64,000 nucleotides of DNA from Geosiphon pyriformis (lineage: Eukaryota > Glomeromycota > Glomeromycetes > Archaeosporales > Geosiphonaceae), in contig JAAOMT010000273.1 of assembly GCA_016748015.1 (NCBI GenBank), positions 49,959-113,958 on the forward strand, given 5' to 3'. Positions 37,032-49,330 of the stretch are shown here, piece after piece. The number at the start of each line of letters is the position of its first letter. The stretch's first letter is position 1. Under the pieces are notes generated by a model. It worked only from the letters and a program-made list of their open reading frames with translations, did no database searches and was not told the DNA's origin. The position numbers and the translations under genes are program-made.

Positions 37032-37885
37032 TGTTACAGATGATTATTTGGGATCTTAAATCAAATAACAAATCCGTAACTTGGTACTACTTCACTTAAT
37101 AATATTGGTAATGTTTGTAGATTGGTTGTATTTAAAGATTTTGGTTGAGTTCTTTGTATAATGGACAAAAATTTAATTGTTGTTTCAGTAGTCTTCCAGA
37201 ATCGCAATTCTGTTGAATTTTTTTTCAGCATGATAGTCAATAATCCTCCTGGTAAGCTATTCTCAAATCTATGAATTCTCTACCCTTGTTTCATGGGTTT
37301 TTTACCAATTCCTATGACATCTGTAACTTAGTGCTTAATTATTAATCAATTAATCAACAACAAAAAATAACAAAAGAAAAGACAAGAAGAGAAAAATAAA
37401 AAAAAATAAAAAAATAAAAAAATAAGTCAAGACAATAAGTGTTAGTATTCCATCAATAGCTGTGATCAAGAGTTATTGTTACAGTGTGTTTAAGTATTGA
37501 CAGCTATTAACATAAAATGTTGATAATAAAAGGTGAATTGAGATAGCAAATAATTATTTATTAATATTTGTAAATTAGAAGGTTGCTTAGATTAAATCTA
37601 AACTAAGAGGTCTTTCTCTTTTCTATTTTTAATGCTACTGCTATATATACATAATCGAAATTTCTCAATTTTTCACACCAAGAATCCTGGAATTTCTGGA
37701 ATTCTGAAATTCCTTTAAGAAGAATCCTGGAATTCTGGAATCCTACAATTCTTTATACAAGAATCCTGAAATTTCTGAAATCCTGCAATTCCTTTAAAAA
37801 GAATCCTGGAATTCTACATTTACTATGTTTATTTTTAACTGGCTAATTTATATACTAATATACTTCTTATATTTTATGAATAACA
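37032..37885 (-). repeat. LTR of family A, minus orientation (right end of A1)
   Basis: 854 bp from TGTTACAG to AATAACA, nearly the length of LTR A2 (852 bp). It contains three to four 40-bp units of GAATCCTGGAATT type (37680-37819), the TATATATA box (minus sense, near 37645), and the hairpin at 37454-37478 with 8-nt arms and an intact TGATCA palindrome in the loop. Directly after 37885 the E1 dUTPase frame resumes. The spacing to the intact E2 sequence fits a 4-bp target duplication (TTAG left, CCAA right, differing by transitions only). Confidence 0.85.
37454..37478 (-). promoter_or_regulatory. Stem-loop with palindromic loop in LTR A (possible dimer-initiation hairpin)
   Basis: On the plus strand, arms CAATAGCT and AGTTATTG enclose the 9-nt loop GTGATCAAG. 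In element sense the loop is CTTGATCAC, containing the 6-nt palindrome TGATCA. It lies roughly 170 nt after the TATA box, so in the transcribed R/leader part. Related hairpins occur at 12751, 17685, 17809, 22325 and 60785. Confidence 0.55.
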
Positions 37886-39825
37886 CCAAAAAAAGATATT
37901 TTGGTTTTCCAACCAAAATCTTTAACAAAAATCAATCTCAAAATTGCTCTCAAAATTCTACCAGAAGCAATAGTTTAAATTGCTTCTCAATTATCCCTAG
38001 CCAGCAAAGGAATCAATATTAGAGAAGGAGTTATAGATGCAGGATACATTAGAGATATTACTATCATGTTATAAAATAAAACAGACAAATCATTCAAGAT
38101 TGAACATACTAAAAAGATTGCTCAAGCAATTTATCTACTCTTAATTAATATTTTGGGTTTACAATCAGTTAACAACAGAGAACAATTAAAAAAAAGTGAA
38201 AGAAAAACTTAAGGTTTTGGTTCAACTGGACAATTTACAGTTTCAGTAAACATAGCTCTCAATGCATAGAATAAATTTTACCAAATTCTTCAACTTTTCT
38301 AACCAATTACTATTTCACCTTTTAAAAAACATCATAAAATTTACACTTGCTTAAAACTCACTATTATCCAACAAATCTTTGAATCTAATAAACAAATCTG
38401 TTTAAAACATAAAATTTCAATTTTAAATATTTATATTCCCAAAGGAATAAAGAAATTTTAAGTTATATTTTACAATTCCAATAACTACTCTATTGTTCTA
38501 TTAAATAAATTAGAAATTAAAATTATACATAGCAATATTTTTTAAGATAAAACTCCTCAAATTGTTTCTAATTTTATCAAAATTATAAGACATACTCTAT
38601 TCTCAAATTCAAACATCACTTTTACTACTGAAAACTACTATCTTGTGAAAAAAAAACTCTCTCAAATCAATATGAATCTCTTAGAACCCTAACAGCAAAG
38701 ACAATTAAAACAGCTGATAACTGAATTCACTAATATATTTGCAAAAAACAACAATGACCTTGGAAAAACTAATATCATTTAACATCAGATCCACACAAAA
38801 GATGCTTTACCAAAATGACAACAAGCTTATCAAGTACTATCTGCCAGCCACCAATTTATTAGAAAAAAAGTCTAAAAAATGCTTAATAATAGATTAATTC
38901 AACTATTAAAAAGTCTTTGGGCCTTACCAATAGTTTTGATTAAAAAAAAAAACGGAAAAATCAGATTTTGCATTAATTACTGCCAATTAAAAAGTGTAAC
39001 AATTGGAGATGTCTACTTACTTCCAAGAATTGATAACATGCTAGATGCTCTAGGAAAAGCCAAGTTTTTCTCAACTTTAGACTTGGAAAGTAAATACTGA
39101 CAAGTTGAAATGGATCTAAAAGATTGCTCTAAAACAGCATTTACTACTCAAAAAAGAAACTATAAATTCAATGTTATGTCTTTTGGACTTTGCAATATAC
39201 CAGCAACATTCCAGTAACTCATGGATGTTGTTTATGAAGGGCTCTTATGGCAATTAGTAGTTGTCTATTTGAATGACACTAATGTGTACTTATCAAGCTT
39301 TAAAGCTTATTTTATCTATCTATAAGAAGTTTTTTAATGATTACAGAAAGCAAAATTAAAATTGAACATTAAAAAATGTCACTTTGGAAAAACAAGTTTA
39401 ATCTTTCTTGAACACATTGTTAGTAAAGATAGAGTCAAACCAAATCCTGAAACAATCAGTGCTGTCAAAAACTTTCAAACTCCAAAAAATACCACAAAGC
39501 TATGAGAATTTGTAGAATTAGTCTTCTACTATCAAAAATTCATAAAAGGATTCTCAGAAATTGCCAAATCACTCAATTATCTCACCAACAAAAAGGTGCC
39601 ATATTAATGAACTGAAAAACAACAAAAAGTCTTTGGAACTCTTAAAACAAAATTAACAACAGTCCTAGTTCTTGCTTACCCAAACTTTAACAAACAGTTC
39701 CAACTAGTCACTAATGTTTTACACATAGCATTTGGTGCTATTCTATTACAATCAGATGAAAATAGCCAGAAGCAAGTTATTGTCTATGTTAATAAAATAC
39801 TCAAACCAACAGAATAATAACTATA
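37886..39825 (+). pseudogene. E1 dUTPase remainder, linker, RT and partial RNase H
   Basis: Continues the frame broken at 21958. dUTPase motifs 2 (SLASKGI), 3 (EGVIDAGYIRDI), 4 (KKIAQAIYLLL) and 5 (GFGSTGQF, near 38215-38240) can be read, so with motif 1 at 21930 all five motifs of E1 are present across the insertion. RT spans about 38880-39480 with KKKNGKIRFCINY, MSFGLCNIPATFQ and the active site VVYLND, an Asp-to-Asn change. RNase H starts (LVTNVLHIAFGAIL, first Asp also Asn) but is cut at about 39825 by a deletion that removed the rest of RNase H and all of integrase. Confidence 0.8.
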
Positions 39826-40194
39826 CTCTTATCTATAGATATTTTCATATTGAAAAAACACTTTATGAATGAAAATTAGAATTTACAACAACAAATCTCA
39901 CTTCTGAAGCTATACAAAAACAAATTTACAATGAATTTAAGACAATAGCTGGATCAACAAACACTCACTACAAACTTAGAGCAGTATTTAGACTCTATGA
40001 TTTATTTAATACTTGTGAAAATATCCTACAAAATCCAATACTTCATCCAATAAAAATTCAATACATTAAAAAGCTTACAAAACTAAAATTTCAGCAATTT
40101 TCAGACCAGATCACTTCAATTATCTTGAACTATTATCTTGACATCACAAATAGTACTTGAACTTTAATGAAGCTTAGTCTTGAGGAGGAGATTA
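39826..40194 (+). pseudogene. E1 third-ORF remnant fused to truncated RNase H
   Basis: Matches E2 55273-55642. Readable blocks are YKLRAVFRLYDLF, CENILQNPILHP and KFQQFSDQITSIILNYYLD, followed by a purine-rich tract (GAGGAGGAGATTA) and the 3' LTR. The deletion junction near 39820-39826 shares ACTATACTC-like microhomology with both parental positions (E2 53147 and 55268). Confidence 0.7.
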
Positions 40195-41148
40195 TATTAC
40201 CAGTAAAATTTTAATTATTAATTAGCATAAAATTATTCTTATAATTCCTATTATTAATTAGCATATACTATTATCATTCTAATTATTACTTATTATTTAA
40301 TCAAATTATTAAATATTATCATTCAATTAATAACCCAATTTGTATTATAAAAATTAAGATGATCAAATTACACAATACTCGGAACCATTTAATATTGTCA
40401 AAATTTGCCAAAATTGATGAAAATTGGCCGAAATAATCAATAGTTTCCAAAATGTATCTTTAATTTACTGAAATTAGAGCAAAAAAAAAAGTGCAAGTTC
40501 AAAGACTAGTATTATAACAAGTTGTATAAAAGAAGAGTTTTTTTCTTTAAGAAAATATATCTTCTCATAATATCTTTTCATAGTATCTTACTTTAGATAT
40601 CTTAATTAAAACAAATTATTTTTTACATATCTCAAAATAAAAATTAAATATTCAAAAACCAAATTCTTTGATTATTACATTTGAAATTCCCTCAACACAA
40701 CTAATATTTTGAAATTGATTAGCTACCTATTTCAGTAATTTGTTAGTAACTTCAGGCCTGAATAGAAAACGTTTCCTTTGACACAATTCTATTTTCTTTA
40801 TATTTCTTTTATTTTTTTTTTACTTTTTTTATCATAATTATTAAGGTAGTCTACAGACAAGATTTCTGTAAAAGAGTTGACTTTTACAGCAAAGTAACAA
40901 CACATTTTTAATAAGCTTTTAAATAAGCAATTCCTGGAAAACAGTTGACATTTACTACAATGTAACTACATAAAATAACTAGCAAGAAATTGGCTATTCT
41001 ACTTATAAGCCCAGCAATTCAAATTATAAGAAATAATTTGAAGATAAATTCAGTTATTGGAGGTTCAACTGCTTCCAGAAAACATGAAATTAACAACATA
41101 CAAATAGTAACAACATTCAAAAAAAGAGACCAAAAACTTCCAATAACA
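40195..41148 (+). repeat. 3' LTR (family B) of E1
   Basis: 954 bp from TATTACC (TGTTACC with G to A) to AATAACA. It is a full-length partner of the 5' LTR at 16415, including the TTTGCCGAAAT-type repeats and a TATAAAAG box near 40529. The LINE-1 ORF1 frame follows at once. Confidence 0.85.
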
Positions 41149-42560
41149 TCACTAAATAAACAACAGATGCTAAGTGTTTGGCATAAATAGTAGCCAATCT
41201 GCTTTTATTTGTGTCTAACAATATCTTATAATAAGAATGACCAGAAAAAAAATTCCCATTTATAGAACAGCCCAATAATATATGATTCAAATTCTTATAC
41301 TTTGCATATTTGGCAAATTTCAAATAAGACTAGTATAAATTAACATCTCTTAGTACTGGTATGATTATTATGATAGCATCCAATAATTTAACAAAGTCAA
41401 AGCAAACAACTGCATATCTGGCTCAAGCATACATAACTGGATAACAATCAATAACACATGTTTTCTCATTCATTAAAATAATATAATCTTAAATATTATG
41501 TGTATTGGTTTTTACTGGCAGAATATATAGCAATATTCTATTATAGTCTCTTGTATTCCATAATTTCTTGTTTATATCAGCTTTAGCAATACACATAGCA
41601 TTTTTTCTAATTAAGACAGACTATTTAGCCACAACCAAATTAGCATAATCTGATTGTTCAAATTCTACAACAGCCTTTTGCCACAGCTTTACCAATTGCA
41701 TATTGATCAACTTAATTACTTTAAACTTAAACAACACAATACACACAGCCTCAGCTAATGTCTCAATTGGAATTTTTTTTACAATCACAGTTTAATCTAA
41801 ACATTCAACAGGCTTTTTAAGATTGATATTTACTATAATCATCACATTTTTTGTCATATTAAAAATCTGAGCCAAGTTTAATTTAGAAGTGAATGTTACT
41901 TTAATAATTCCAGCAAATTTTAAGAGAGTAAAAGCCTCTTTAAAACCATTAATTTTCAAAAACAATTTTCTGATCACTGTTAACTTCTCTTGAGATAACT
42001 TTTCAACAACTTTATCTAGTTTAATATTTAAAACAAAGAGTTTTCTAACAAAAATATTAACCAAGTTCTTTAGAAGAAGAAAAAACATCAAAAAAACATC
42101 TAATAAAATGTTATTATTATCAATATTCAAAAAATTAATTTTTTTAATAGCTTTTCCAATGTCTTTTTGGTCTGTATCCATAAGTTTTTAAGTGTTTGAT
42201 CAGAATTTTCTACAGCAAAAACACCACTTTTATCATAGTCAAAGCTGGTCTTCTCAATCAGACACTCTTTTTTTATGTTTACACTATTAAATTTAGTAGT
42301 ATTATTAGCCTTAGAACTCAATGAATGACTACTCAATTCCTTAGCAAAAGTCTCTTTGTTATTAATACCCTTTTCCAAAGCACTTTTTTTCCTTTTTTTT
42401 CTAGATAAAACAGATTTAACACCAATATCAGAGTCAAAATTTTTAAGAGCCTTTTTTATAATAGTAATATTAAGGCCAATAATAGTTTTATAATTGAATA
42501 AAAACAGTTTGGATTTATCATACTAAATGGTAAAAAACTTCTTTTAAAAAACTTTTTGAT
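41149..42560 (-). pseudogene. LINE-1 ORF1 (zinc-knuckle/RRM type), 5' part
   Basis: Minus-strand ORF1. The N-terminal part is at 42378-42127 (KELSSHSLSSKANNTTKFNS), followed in the next frame by 42181-41792 (KINFLNIDNNNILLD, VRKLFVLNIKLDKVVEK). Near 41323-41149 it shows a Cys pattern and LATIYAKHLASVV. This matches ORF1 proteins I recall from Rhizophagus LINEs. It is colinear with copy 0 at 1-1240 and, across E1, with 16414-13344. ORF1 proteins bind LINE RNA. Frames are broken several times. Confidence 0.7.
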
Positions 42561-43429
42561 TCTTTTTTGGAAATTTGGAACAAAAAAAAGAAAGAAGTTT
42601 TTTTTTTAATAATAAGAATTATAAAAATAGTTTTATAATAATTAATAACAAATTTTTATTAATAATATTGATTTTAAAACAATAAAATTAATGTTAAAAA
42701 CATTAAAAATAGTTTTTTAATATTTCAAAAAATTGTTATCAATTATAACAAAAAGTTGTTTTTTAATTATTTTGGTTTTTTTAATTATTTAAATAAAAAT
42801 AAAAAAAGACAAAAAAAAAGAATTTAATTATTAGTTTTTTATTAAATATTTTAATATTTTTAGATAAAACAAAAATTATTTTAAAACTTTTAACCAAAGA
42901 CAAATAATATTTTAGAATTAACAAAAAGCTAATTTATTATTATTTTATTTAAGAACAATGTTTTTACAAAATATTATTAAGTAATTTAATAATTACAAAT
43001 ATTTTATTAATAAAAATATTATTAAATGGTTTAAAAAATAAAAAATTGCAATTTTTTTACTTTTTATTTTGGTTTTAATTATAAAAATAAAAGAAAAAAT
43101 TTTTTTTTAATAAAATTTTTTTTAACATTTAACAAATAAGATCCAAATACTACTTAACACAATATATTAAACTAAGTAATCTAAACTAGATACAAATCAT
43201 GTACTTTCTATACATAATCAGTCATTTGAACTAATTAAAACAATACTATAAAATTATTTTAACAGATATTATACTATTAATACCAAAAAAAAAATTGCAA
43301 AGCTTGCAAAAACCAAAACTAATACTATGTATCTTTATAATACCAAGTAATTTAACAACACTATTAAAAAATAATAACAAAAACCCATGGATTTTGAAGA
43401 CACCAAACTATTACTTATAATTAAACTTT
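42561..43429. other. AT-rich spacer between two head-to-tail LINEs
   Basis: No open frame. A/T content is extreme to about 43130, then less so. It lies between the 5' end of LINE-1 (left) and the 3' end of LINE-2 (right), both on the minus strand, so it is presumably 3' UTR plus 5' UTR. The same order and nearly the same spacing occur at 1241-2779. Confidence 0.45.
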
Positions 43430-45884
43430 TTTTTTCATAATTGTTCTAAACTTAGCTTTTACCAAAACTTTTATTTAATGAGCCACTCCTAAATTTCTTA
43501 TTAGATTAATGATTAACTTGTCAGCAATTTTAACATAGCTAAAAATAGACAAAGCTTTCAAATACCAATTTCTAAAAACAAAATCTTTGTACAAAGTCAT
43601 ATACACTTCAAGATTAGAAGCATATATAGAAAGCATTTACATGACACAAAACAATGACAGACTTAATTTTAACATAGAAATCTATTAAATTAAATATGAA
43701 TTAAGCAAGTTTTTACAAACAGCAAAGTTTATTATACATATAAACAAGTGATTAAAAAGTTTTATCTTCCTATAATAAAAAACACAATACATTAGAATAA
43801 GCTCTATTATATAAGTGTTTTCTAATAATGATTGACAAACAACAATACAAAGCTTTCATAAAATACAAGTACAAATTAGCAATAGATTTACTTATAAAAC
43901 CAGATGTCATATATAAGTTAGGATATCAAACTAATAAAGTTTAATCTCAATTCACATCTTCATTCATATTTGTACTAATAATATTAGACTCAGACCCAAC
44001 TTCCCAATAAGCCCAATGAACAGTCCTAAAAACACTATGAATAAAATAATAAATATTTTCAGACATCTTTACTTTACTAGTCTTAATATAATTCTTCTTA
44101 ATAAGAACAGAAAGTACCAAATTCAAACATAAAGCTAAATTAGCCAGCTTGTTAGCACATTTATTATTAAAGATACTTGAATAGTCCTATACCTTAGACC
44201 AAAACACATCAAGTTTTTTATCTTTAATAGAGTTTATTACACTATGTCTCTTTATCTAACATTAATTATGAAAATTTGGCAAAGCCAATCTTAATTCAAT
44301 AGTATACACATCTAAAGCAGCTTAACTGTTTGAATATATTATAATACTACTATTAGCTAAGATACATTCTAAAGCTAGAGCAATAACCTGTAATTCAGTC
44401 ATTATGAAAAAAACCAAATCACTAATTTTCACATCAATATTCAGATTTAAATCAGCAAAAAATGCAGCTACACTACATTTTATCTTGTGTGTTCTCAAGT
44501 TTTTAAGCAATCTATTCATGTTAACATTAATGATATCCAAATTAACATTAAAAAGACACTGCTGCACTAAAAAAAACTGTCAAAACTGAAAATACTTAAA
44601 AGCCAGAAGCTGTCAATAAAAAGCTATACAACAAAACAACAAAAAAAATTGACCAAATATTCACATGCCAATTTGAATTACACAAAAATTAGGCTTTTAA
44701 GATCAAGTTTTTTCCAATAATAAAAGCTTTTTCAATTGAAAACTAATCTTTTTTTATTATATAATTGTTTAACAAAAGCAATACTGAATCTCTTAAGCAA
44801 CTTAAAAACATTGTAGAACACAGAATCTCTTAAAACAGAAGACATTAAAATGCCTTCTAAGTACCAAAATACAAAGAAAAGATTGTTATTAAGAGACATG
44901 TTACAATTCAAAAAAATTTTTACAATACTAGCTAAGAAGTTATTAATTAGACTAATTTTTAACCTAACAAAAATCTGTAAAGAATATGTTAAAGACCAAT
45001 TTAAGATCTGCAAATCCAGAAATTTATGACTAAACAAATGACTAAAAATTCTACCAGCATTTAAAAAACAGAGCACTAAAGCTGACTTACTTTTTGTCTG
45101 TACTTGCTTAAAAAATTTCAAATTATACAAAGATGAGTGGTAAAAAGTCTTATTGGAAAAGTTTTTAAAAAAACTAGTCTTTATTTTCAAATCTTTCTTA
45201 ATTAGTGTATCCTATTTATTACATACATTTTTGAAGACAAAACTAAATTGGGTTCTGTAATTAACAATAAGGTTTTGTAATTAACAATAGGGTACAGTAT
45301 TACCAAAACCAAATAAAAAAACTGTTTATTTAAAATAGTCTTTTTTAAAACTATGTTGGCAAAGAACCTAATATCTGAATAAGCTTTTACCAAATTAGGT
45401 TTAAAAAAACTTTTAGAAAACAAAAAAATACCAAGATATCTGTATGACTTTTTTTTTTGTGCAATAGAAATTGGCAAATTATTTATTAATAATAAAGTAT
45501 TCTTAACTTTTTGGTTAATAGAAATAACTACTGTCTTTTTGTTGTTAATTGAAATGTTATTAATTTTAAAGAACTTACTTGTAAGATCCAAAATGTGCTG
45601 AATAGCTGCTTGATTATTTTCTATCTAAATTGTATTATTAATAAAAGCACTAATTACCAAAAACAAAGACAATTTATTCTGTAACTTTATTCTGCCAGTT
45701 TTAACAACAAACTTAGTGTTAATATAATAATTATAAAAGCTTTTATGTCTCTTGATTTTACACAAAAGAGAGTTATAGAAAATTTTCCAAAGCAAAAGAA
45801 AAAAAATCTCATTCTGGTCCAGACTATTATGCATATAGTACTTATTAGTAAGTTTATAATCTGTTATAATCCAGTTTATTCTAT
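43430..45884 (-). pseudogene. LINE-2 RT, RNase H and C-terminal region
   Basis: Minus strand from 45884: RT with MHNSLDQNEIFFLLLWKIFY and SAFINNTI (45834-45625; the catalytic FVDDT reads FINNT, Asp to Asn), RT thumb (45591-45202 with KKTVVISINQKVK, SYRYLGIFL), a connection segment (45190-44732), RNase H (44567-44322 with ELQVIALALECILANSSIII), and a C-terminal part to about 43430 with WAYWEVGSES. This would be the LINE polymerase. All catalytic centres examined are mutated. The 5' half is lost because element E3 starts at 45885 within the frame reading RINW. Confidence 0.75.
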
Positions 45885-46381
45885 TGTTATGGGTTGAATT
45901 AACAATCTAACAGATAGCAAAAGAGAACAAAATTGTAAAATAATAGAAATAATCAAAGAGAAAATTACAATATAAAAGCAAATTAAATAAGTAAGAATTC
46001 AATATATGTGATCAGTTTTATAAAAATCACAGTTGTAAATCTTTTCTGGAAATCTAAAAGTAAATAAATAGTCTGTGATTGTTAACAAGATAACACCACT
46101 GCTATTATTCTATGTCTTAACTTGGCAATTCTTAAAATTAATAACAAGTATTGTTGTGCTTTTTAATTATTTTTTTATTCAATGAATCACAAAAGCAAGC
46201 AATTGCTTTTTAAGCTAATTCTAACAATACAAATTAAAAAGGAAAAAGGATAAAGTATGTAAATACCAATAAGTAATTTTTTATCCCAAGATATTCAGAT
46301 AGTTGAAAGCAGAAAAAAAGAAATAAGTGATATGAAAGAAAATAATTAATAGTGGGTTTTATTTCATTATTTTGATCATGT
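45885..46381 (-). repeat. E3 3' LTR, left part
   Basis: Starts TGTTATGGG inside the LINE-2 RT frame. It ends at 46381 where E2 is inserted (duplicated ATGT at 46378-46381). The rest of this LTR is 56629-56798. No coding sequence is seen. It is inferred to be an LTR from its end sequence and from the polypurine tract and third-ORF tail next to the other part. Confidence 0.6.
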
Positions 46382-47367
46382 TGTTACCAGACAAAATTAG
46401 AGATAATATTTAGCATGAAATTATCTTTATAACTCCTATCATTAATTAGCATATATTATCATTCAAATTATCACTTATTATATTAGCAAAATGTCCAAAA
46501 TTATCATTTAATTAATAACCCAATTTGCACATAACATAAATGTAATCTAATTGTAATGATCAATCATGCAATATTCCGAACTATGTAACATTCAAAAAGT
46601 TTGCCAAAATTGGTAGAAATTTGCCGAAATAATTGATAGTTTACCGAAATATCTAATAGTTCGTAGAAATAACTTGTAGTTTGCTAAAATGTATCTTTAG
46701 TTTAGCAAAATTGTAGAAAAGAGCAAAGTGCAAGTTCATAAAATAGTGTTATGACAAGTTGTATAAAAGAAGAGCTTCTCTCTTCGAGAAAATATATCTT
46801 ACTTCAAATTTAATAATTAAAATCATCCTTTACACACAAAAACAAAAATAAATATCAAATAATTCAAAAAACCAAATTCTTTAAATTATTGCATTTGAAA
46901 AATTCTCAAAACCCAACTAACGTTTTGAAATTGATTAGCTACCAATTTCAAAAAACTGTTAATGACTCCAGGCCTGAATCGAAAACCATTTCCTTAACAG
47001 AATTCAATTTTCTTTTACATTTTTTTTATTTTTTTCTTTTATTTTCTTATCATAATCATTAGGGTAACCTACAAACAAGATTCCTGTAGAAGAGTTGACT
47101 TTCACAGCAAAGTAACTACATATTTTTAGTGAGCTTCTAGATGAGCAATTCCTAGGAAAGAGTTAACATTTACTACAATGTAACTACACAAAGCAACTGG
47201 CATAGAATTGGCCATTCCACTTATAAGCCCAGCAGTTCAAATTATAGGAGATAATTTGAAGATAAAAATTCAGTTATCAGAGGTTCAAACACTTCCCATA
47301 GTCGTGAATTAACAGCATTACAACCAACATACAAGAACTAAGAAGAGACCAAAAACCTCCAGTAACA
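46382..47367 (+). repeat. 5' LTR (family B) of E2
   Basis: 986 bp from TGTTACC to AGTAACA, the same length as the 3' LTR (55643-56628) and very similar to it; the differences I could see are almost all transitions. Repeats of TTTGCCGAAAT type lie at 46600-46700 and a TATAAAAGA box near 46762, followed by a short inverted repeat AGAGCTTCTC/GAGAA. The next bases TTTGGTGCTCTCCCACGG (47368 on) are the likely primer-binding site. The element is flanked by a perfect ATGT duplication. Confidence 0.9.
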
Positions 47368-47412
47368 TTTGGTGCTCTCCCACGGAAACAACATAGCAAA
47401 AACAACTTCAAA

Positions 47413-49330
47413 GTGGTGATCACACTAGACACAACAACTCTAGAGTATTACCAATCAATTTACACCCACTGCAAGCAAAGATTCAACATTCCAGACAGAA
47501 TTGAAGTTGTTAAGAAATCAGTATACCAATACATTGAAAACTGCATCAACAATTATCTTTTTGGAAATTACAATATCTCAGATGCTAGAAGCAATCTTTA
47601 CAATAATTTAGTATACTATTCACAGTTGGGAACTGAAGACCTTAACAGTAAAACACTTGCCACTTACTTTCAAGAACTTAATTTTAACATTATCAAGTAC
47701 TGTGAAGAAACATATCCAGTACAGTCTCAATATTCCATTGATTTTGAATCAGAGACAGAAACAAGCAACAAAGACAAACAAAAATTGAAGCAATACTCAA
47801 AAACTGCCCCAAATACTCCAATACTACCAAAAACAACTGCCAAACACTTACAAACACCTGAACAAGAAACCAGTTCAAAACTTCCACTTACTATCACACC
47901 TTTTCTAGCTTCACTTGCATAAGCACAAACACCTAATTCACCCTTAAATCGATTTGCAAGACTAAAAGATTTTACATCACCCAAAAGTCCTACCAGACAA
48001 CAAAAACCTCTTCAAACTAGTTCTAATCTCCTTGACTTTCTAGCTGAAAATCGAAGTGAACGCTCTGAAACAGCAGCGAATGAAGAAAACGACTTTGAAA
48101 TATCTGAAAAAGAATCAATAGACAGTGAAAATGAAGAAGACAAAATGACAGCATACATTGCAAAAATCCCTGAATTCAATAGAAAAGACATTGAGACCAG
48201 TCCCCAAGAATGGCTCAACCAAGTTATTAAAGCTGGAGATGCAAATGAATGGAATGCTGTCAGAATGTTAAGAACAATTCTCTACTTTCTCAAAGGAACA
48301 GCAGGCGAATGGTTTGAAAACTTGACCACCCCTTTTAATGACTAGACAGCTTTCAAAACTGTCTTCTTAGGACAATTTACCAATAACAACACTTCAATCA
48401 CATTTCGAAATTGTTTTCACAATATCAAACAAGAACTCTCTGAATCTGTTATGACTTATATTGAAAAATTCAACAAACTTCTCAAATGAATTTGCCAACT
48501 TAAAACTAATGATTATTATTTTTATGCTCAAATTTTGGATCAATTTATCACTGGTTTAAAGGATAAACTGATTAAAAAGGTTCACCCACATGCCCCAGAA
48601 GATTTAAACTCTGCCATTCAGCATGCAAAGAGATATGAAATGGCCATAGAAGAAGCCAATCATACAAAACTCGTGAACTTAGCCATTGGAGAGACCAGCT
48701 CAGCAGCTGAAGAGAAAATTGACCAACTTACAAAAAAAGTTGAAAACTATTTCACCAACCAACAACAACAGCAACCCCAAAAATATTAACCACCTCAAAG
48801 ATGAAATCAAAACAACTTTATATCATTCTCTAATAACCAGCCTTAAAATTACCATTACTGTAGAATTTCTGGCCACTAGAAAAAAAATTGCAGAAAGCTA
48901 CAATAAGACCAACAAAACAGGAGTAATCAACATTATCCTTTGCTACAACAATCTTATTACCAACCACCACTATCACTAGCTTACTATCCACCAAGACTGC
49001 AATATCAAACCAACTACTATCAATCTGCTCCACAGCCAATGCAACAACAGTATCAACAACCCATTCAACATTACCAAGTATTTGCTTAAAGATTGATTCA
49101 ACAAAACCAATTTGCACCACAAAACCAATTTGCAACAAACAACAACAAAATCAACCCAAATAACCAATTAGTTCCCCAAAATCCAGCTCAGCCAAGACCC
49201 ACCCATTACCATACTCAACCTAGCTATTTTACAATACCTAAAGAACAGGATTTTCACCATACTGCACTCTCGGAAGATAGAGCTGCAGCATGACAACAAA
49301 ACCCTTCCTATACTCTTACCACAATTCCAC
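47413..49330 (+). pseudogene. E2 gag
   Basis: One frame with a few nonsense codons. 47413-48144 is an N-terminal part with an acidic, Ser/Glu-rich end; its first codon is GTG, so either the original ATG is lost or translation begins at the conserved ATG at 48145 (MTAYIAKIPEF). The capsid-like part follows (WLNQVIKAGDANEWNAVRML, LDQFITGLKDKLIKK), then a Gln-rich stretch. The zinc knuckle near 48850-48892 reads YHYCRISGH-stop-KKNC: the first Cys is Tyr and a Trp codon is TAG. Stops after PFND (TGG to TAG) and LLK (probably CGA to TGA) fit transition decay. It has no frameshift. Confidence 0.8.
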
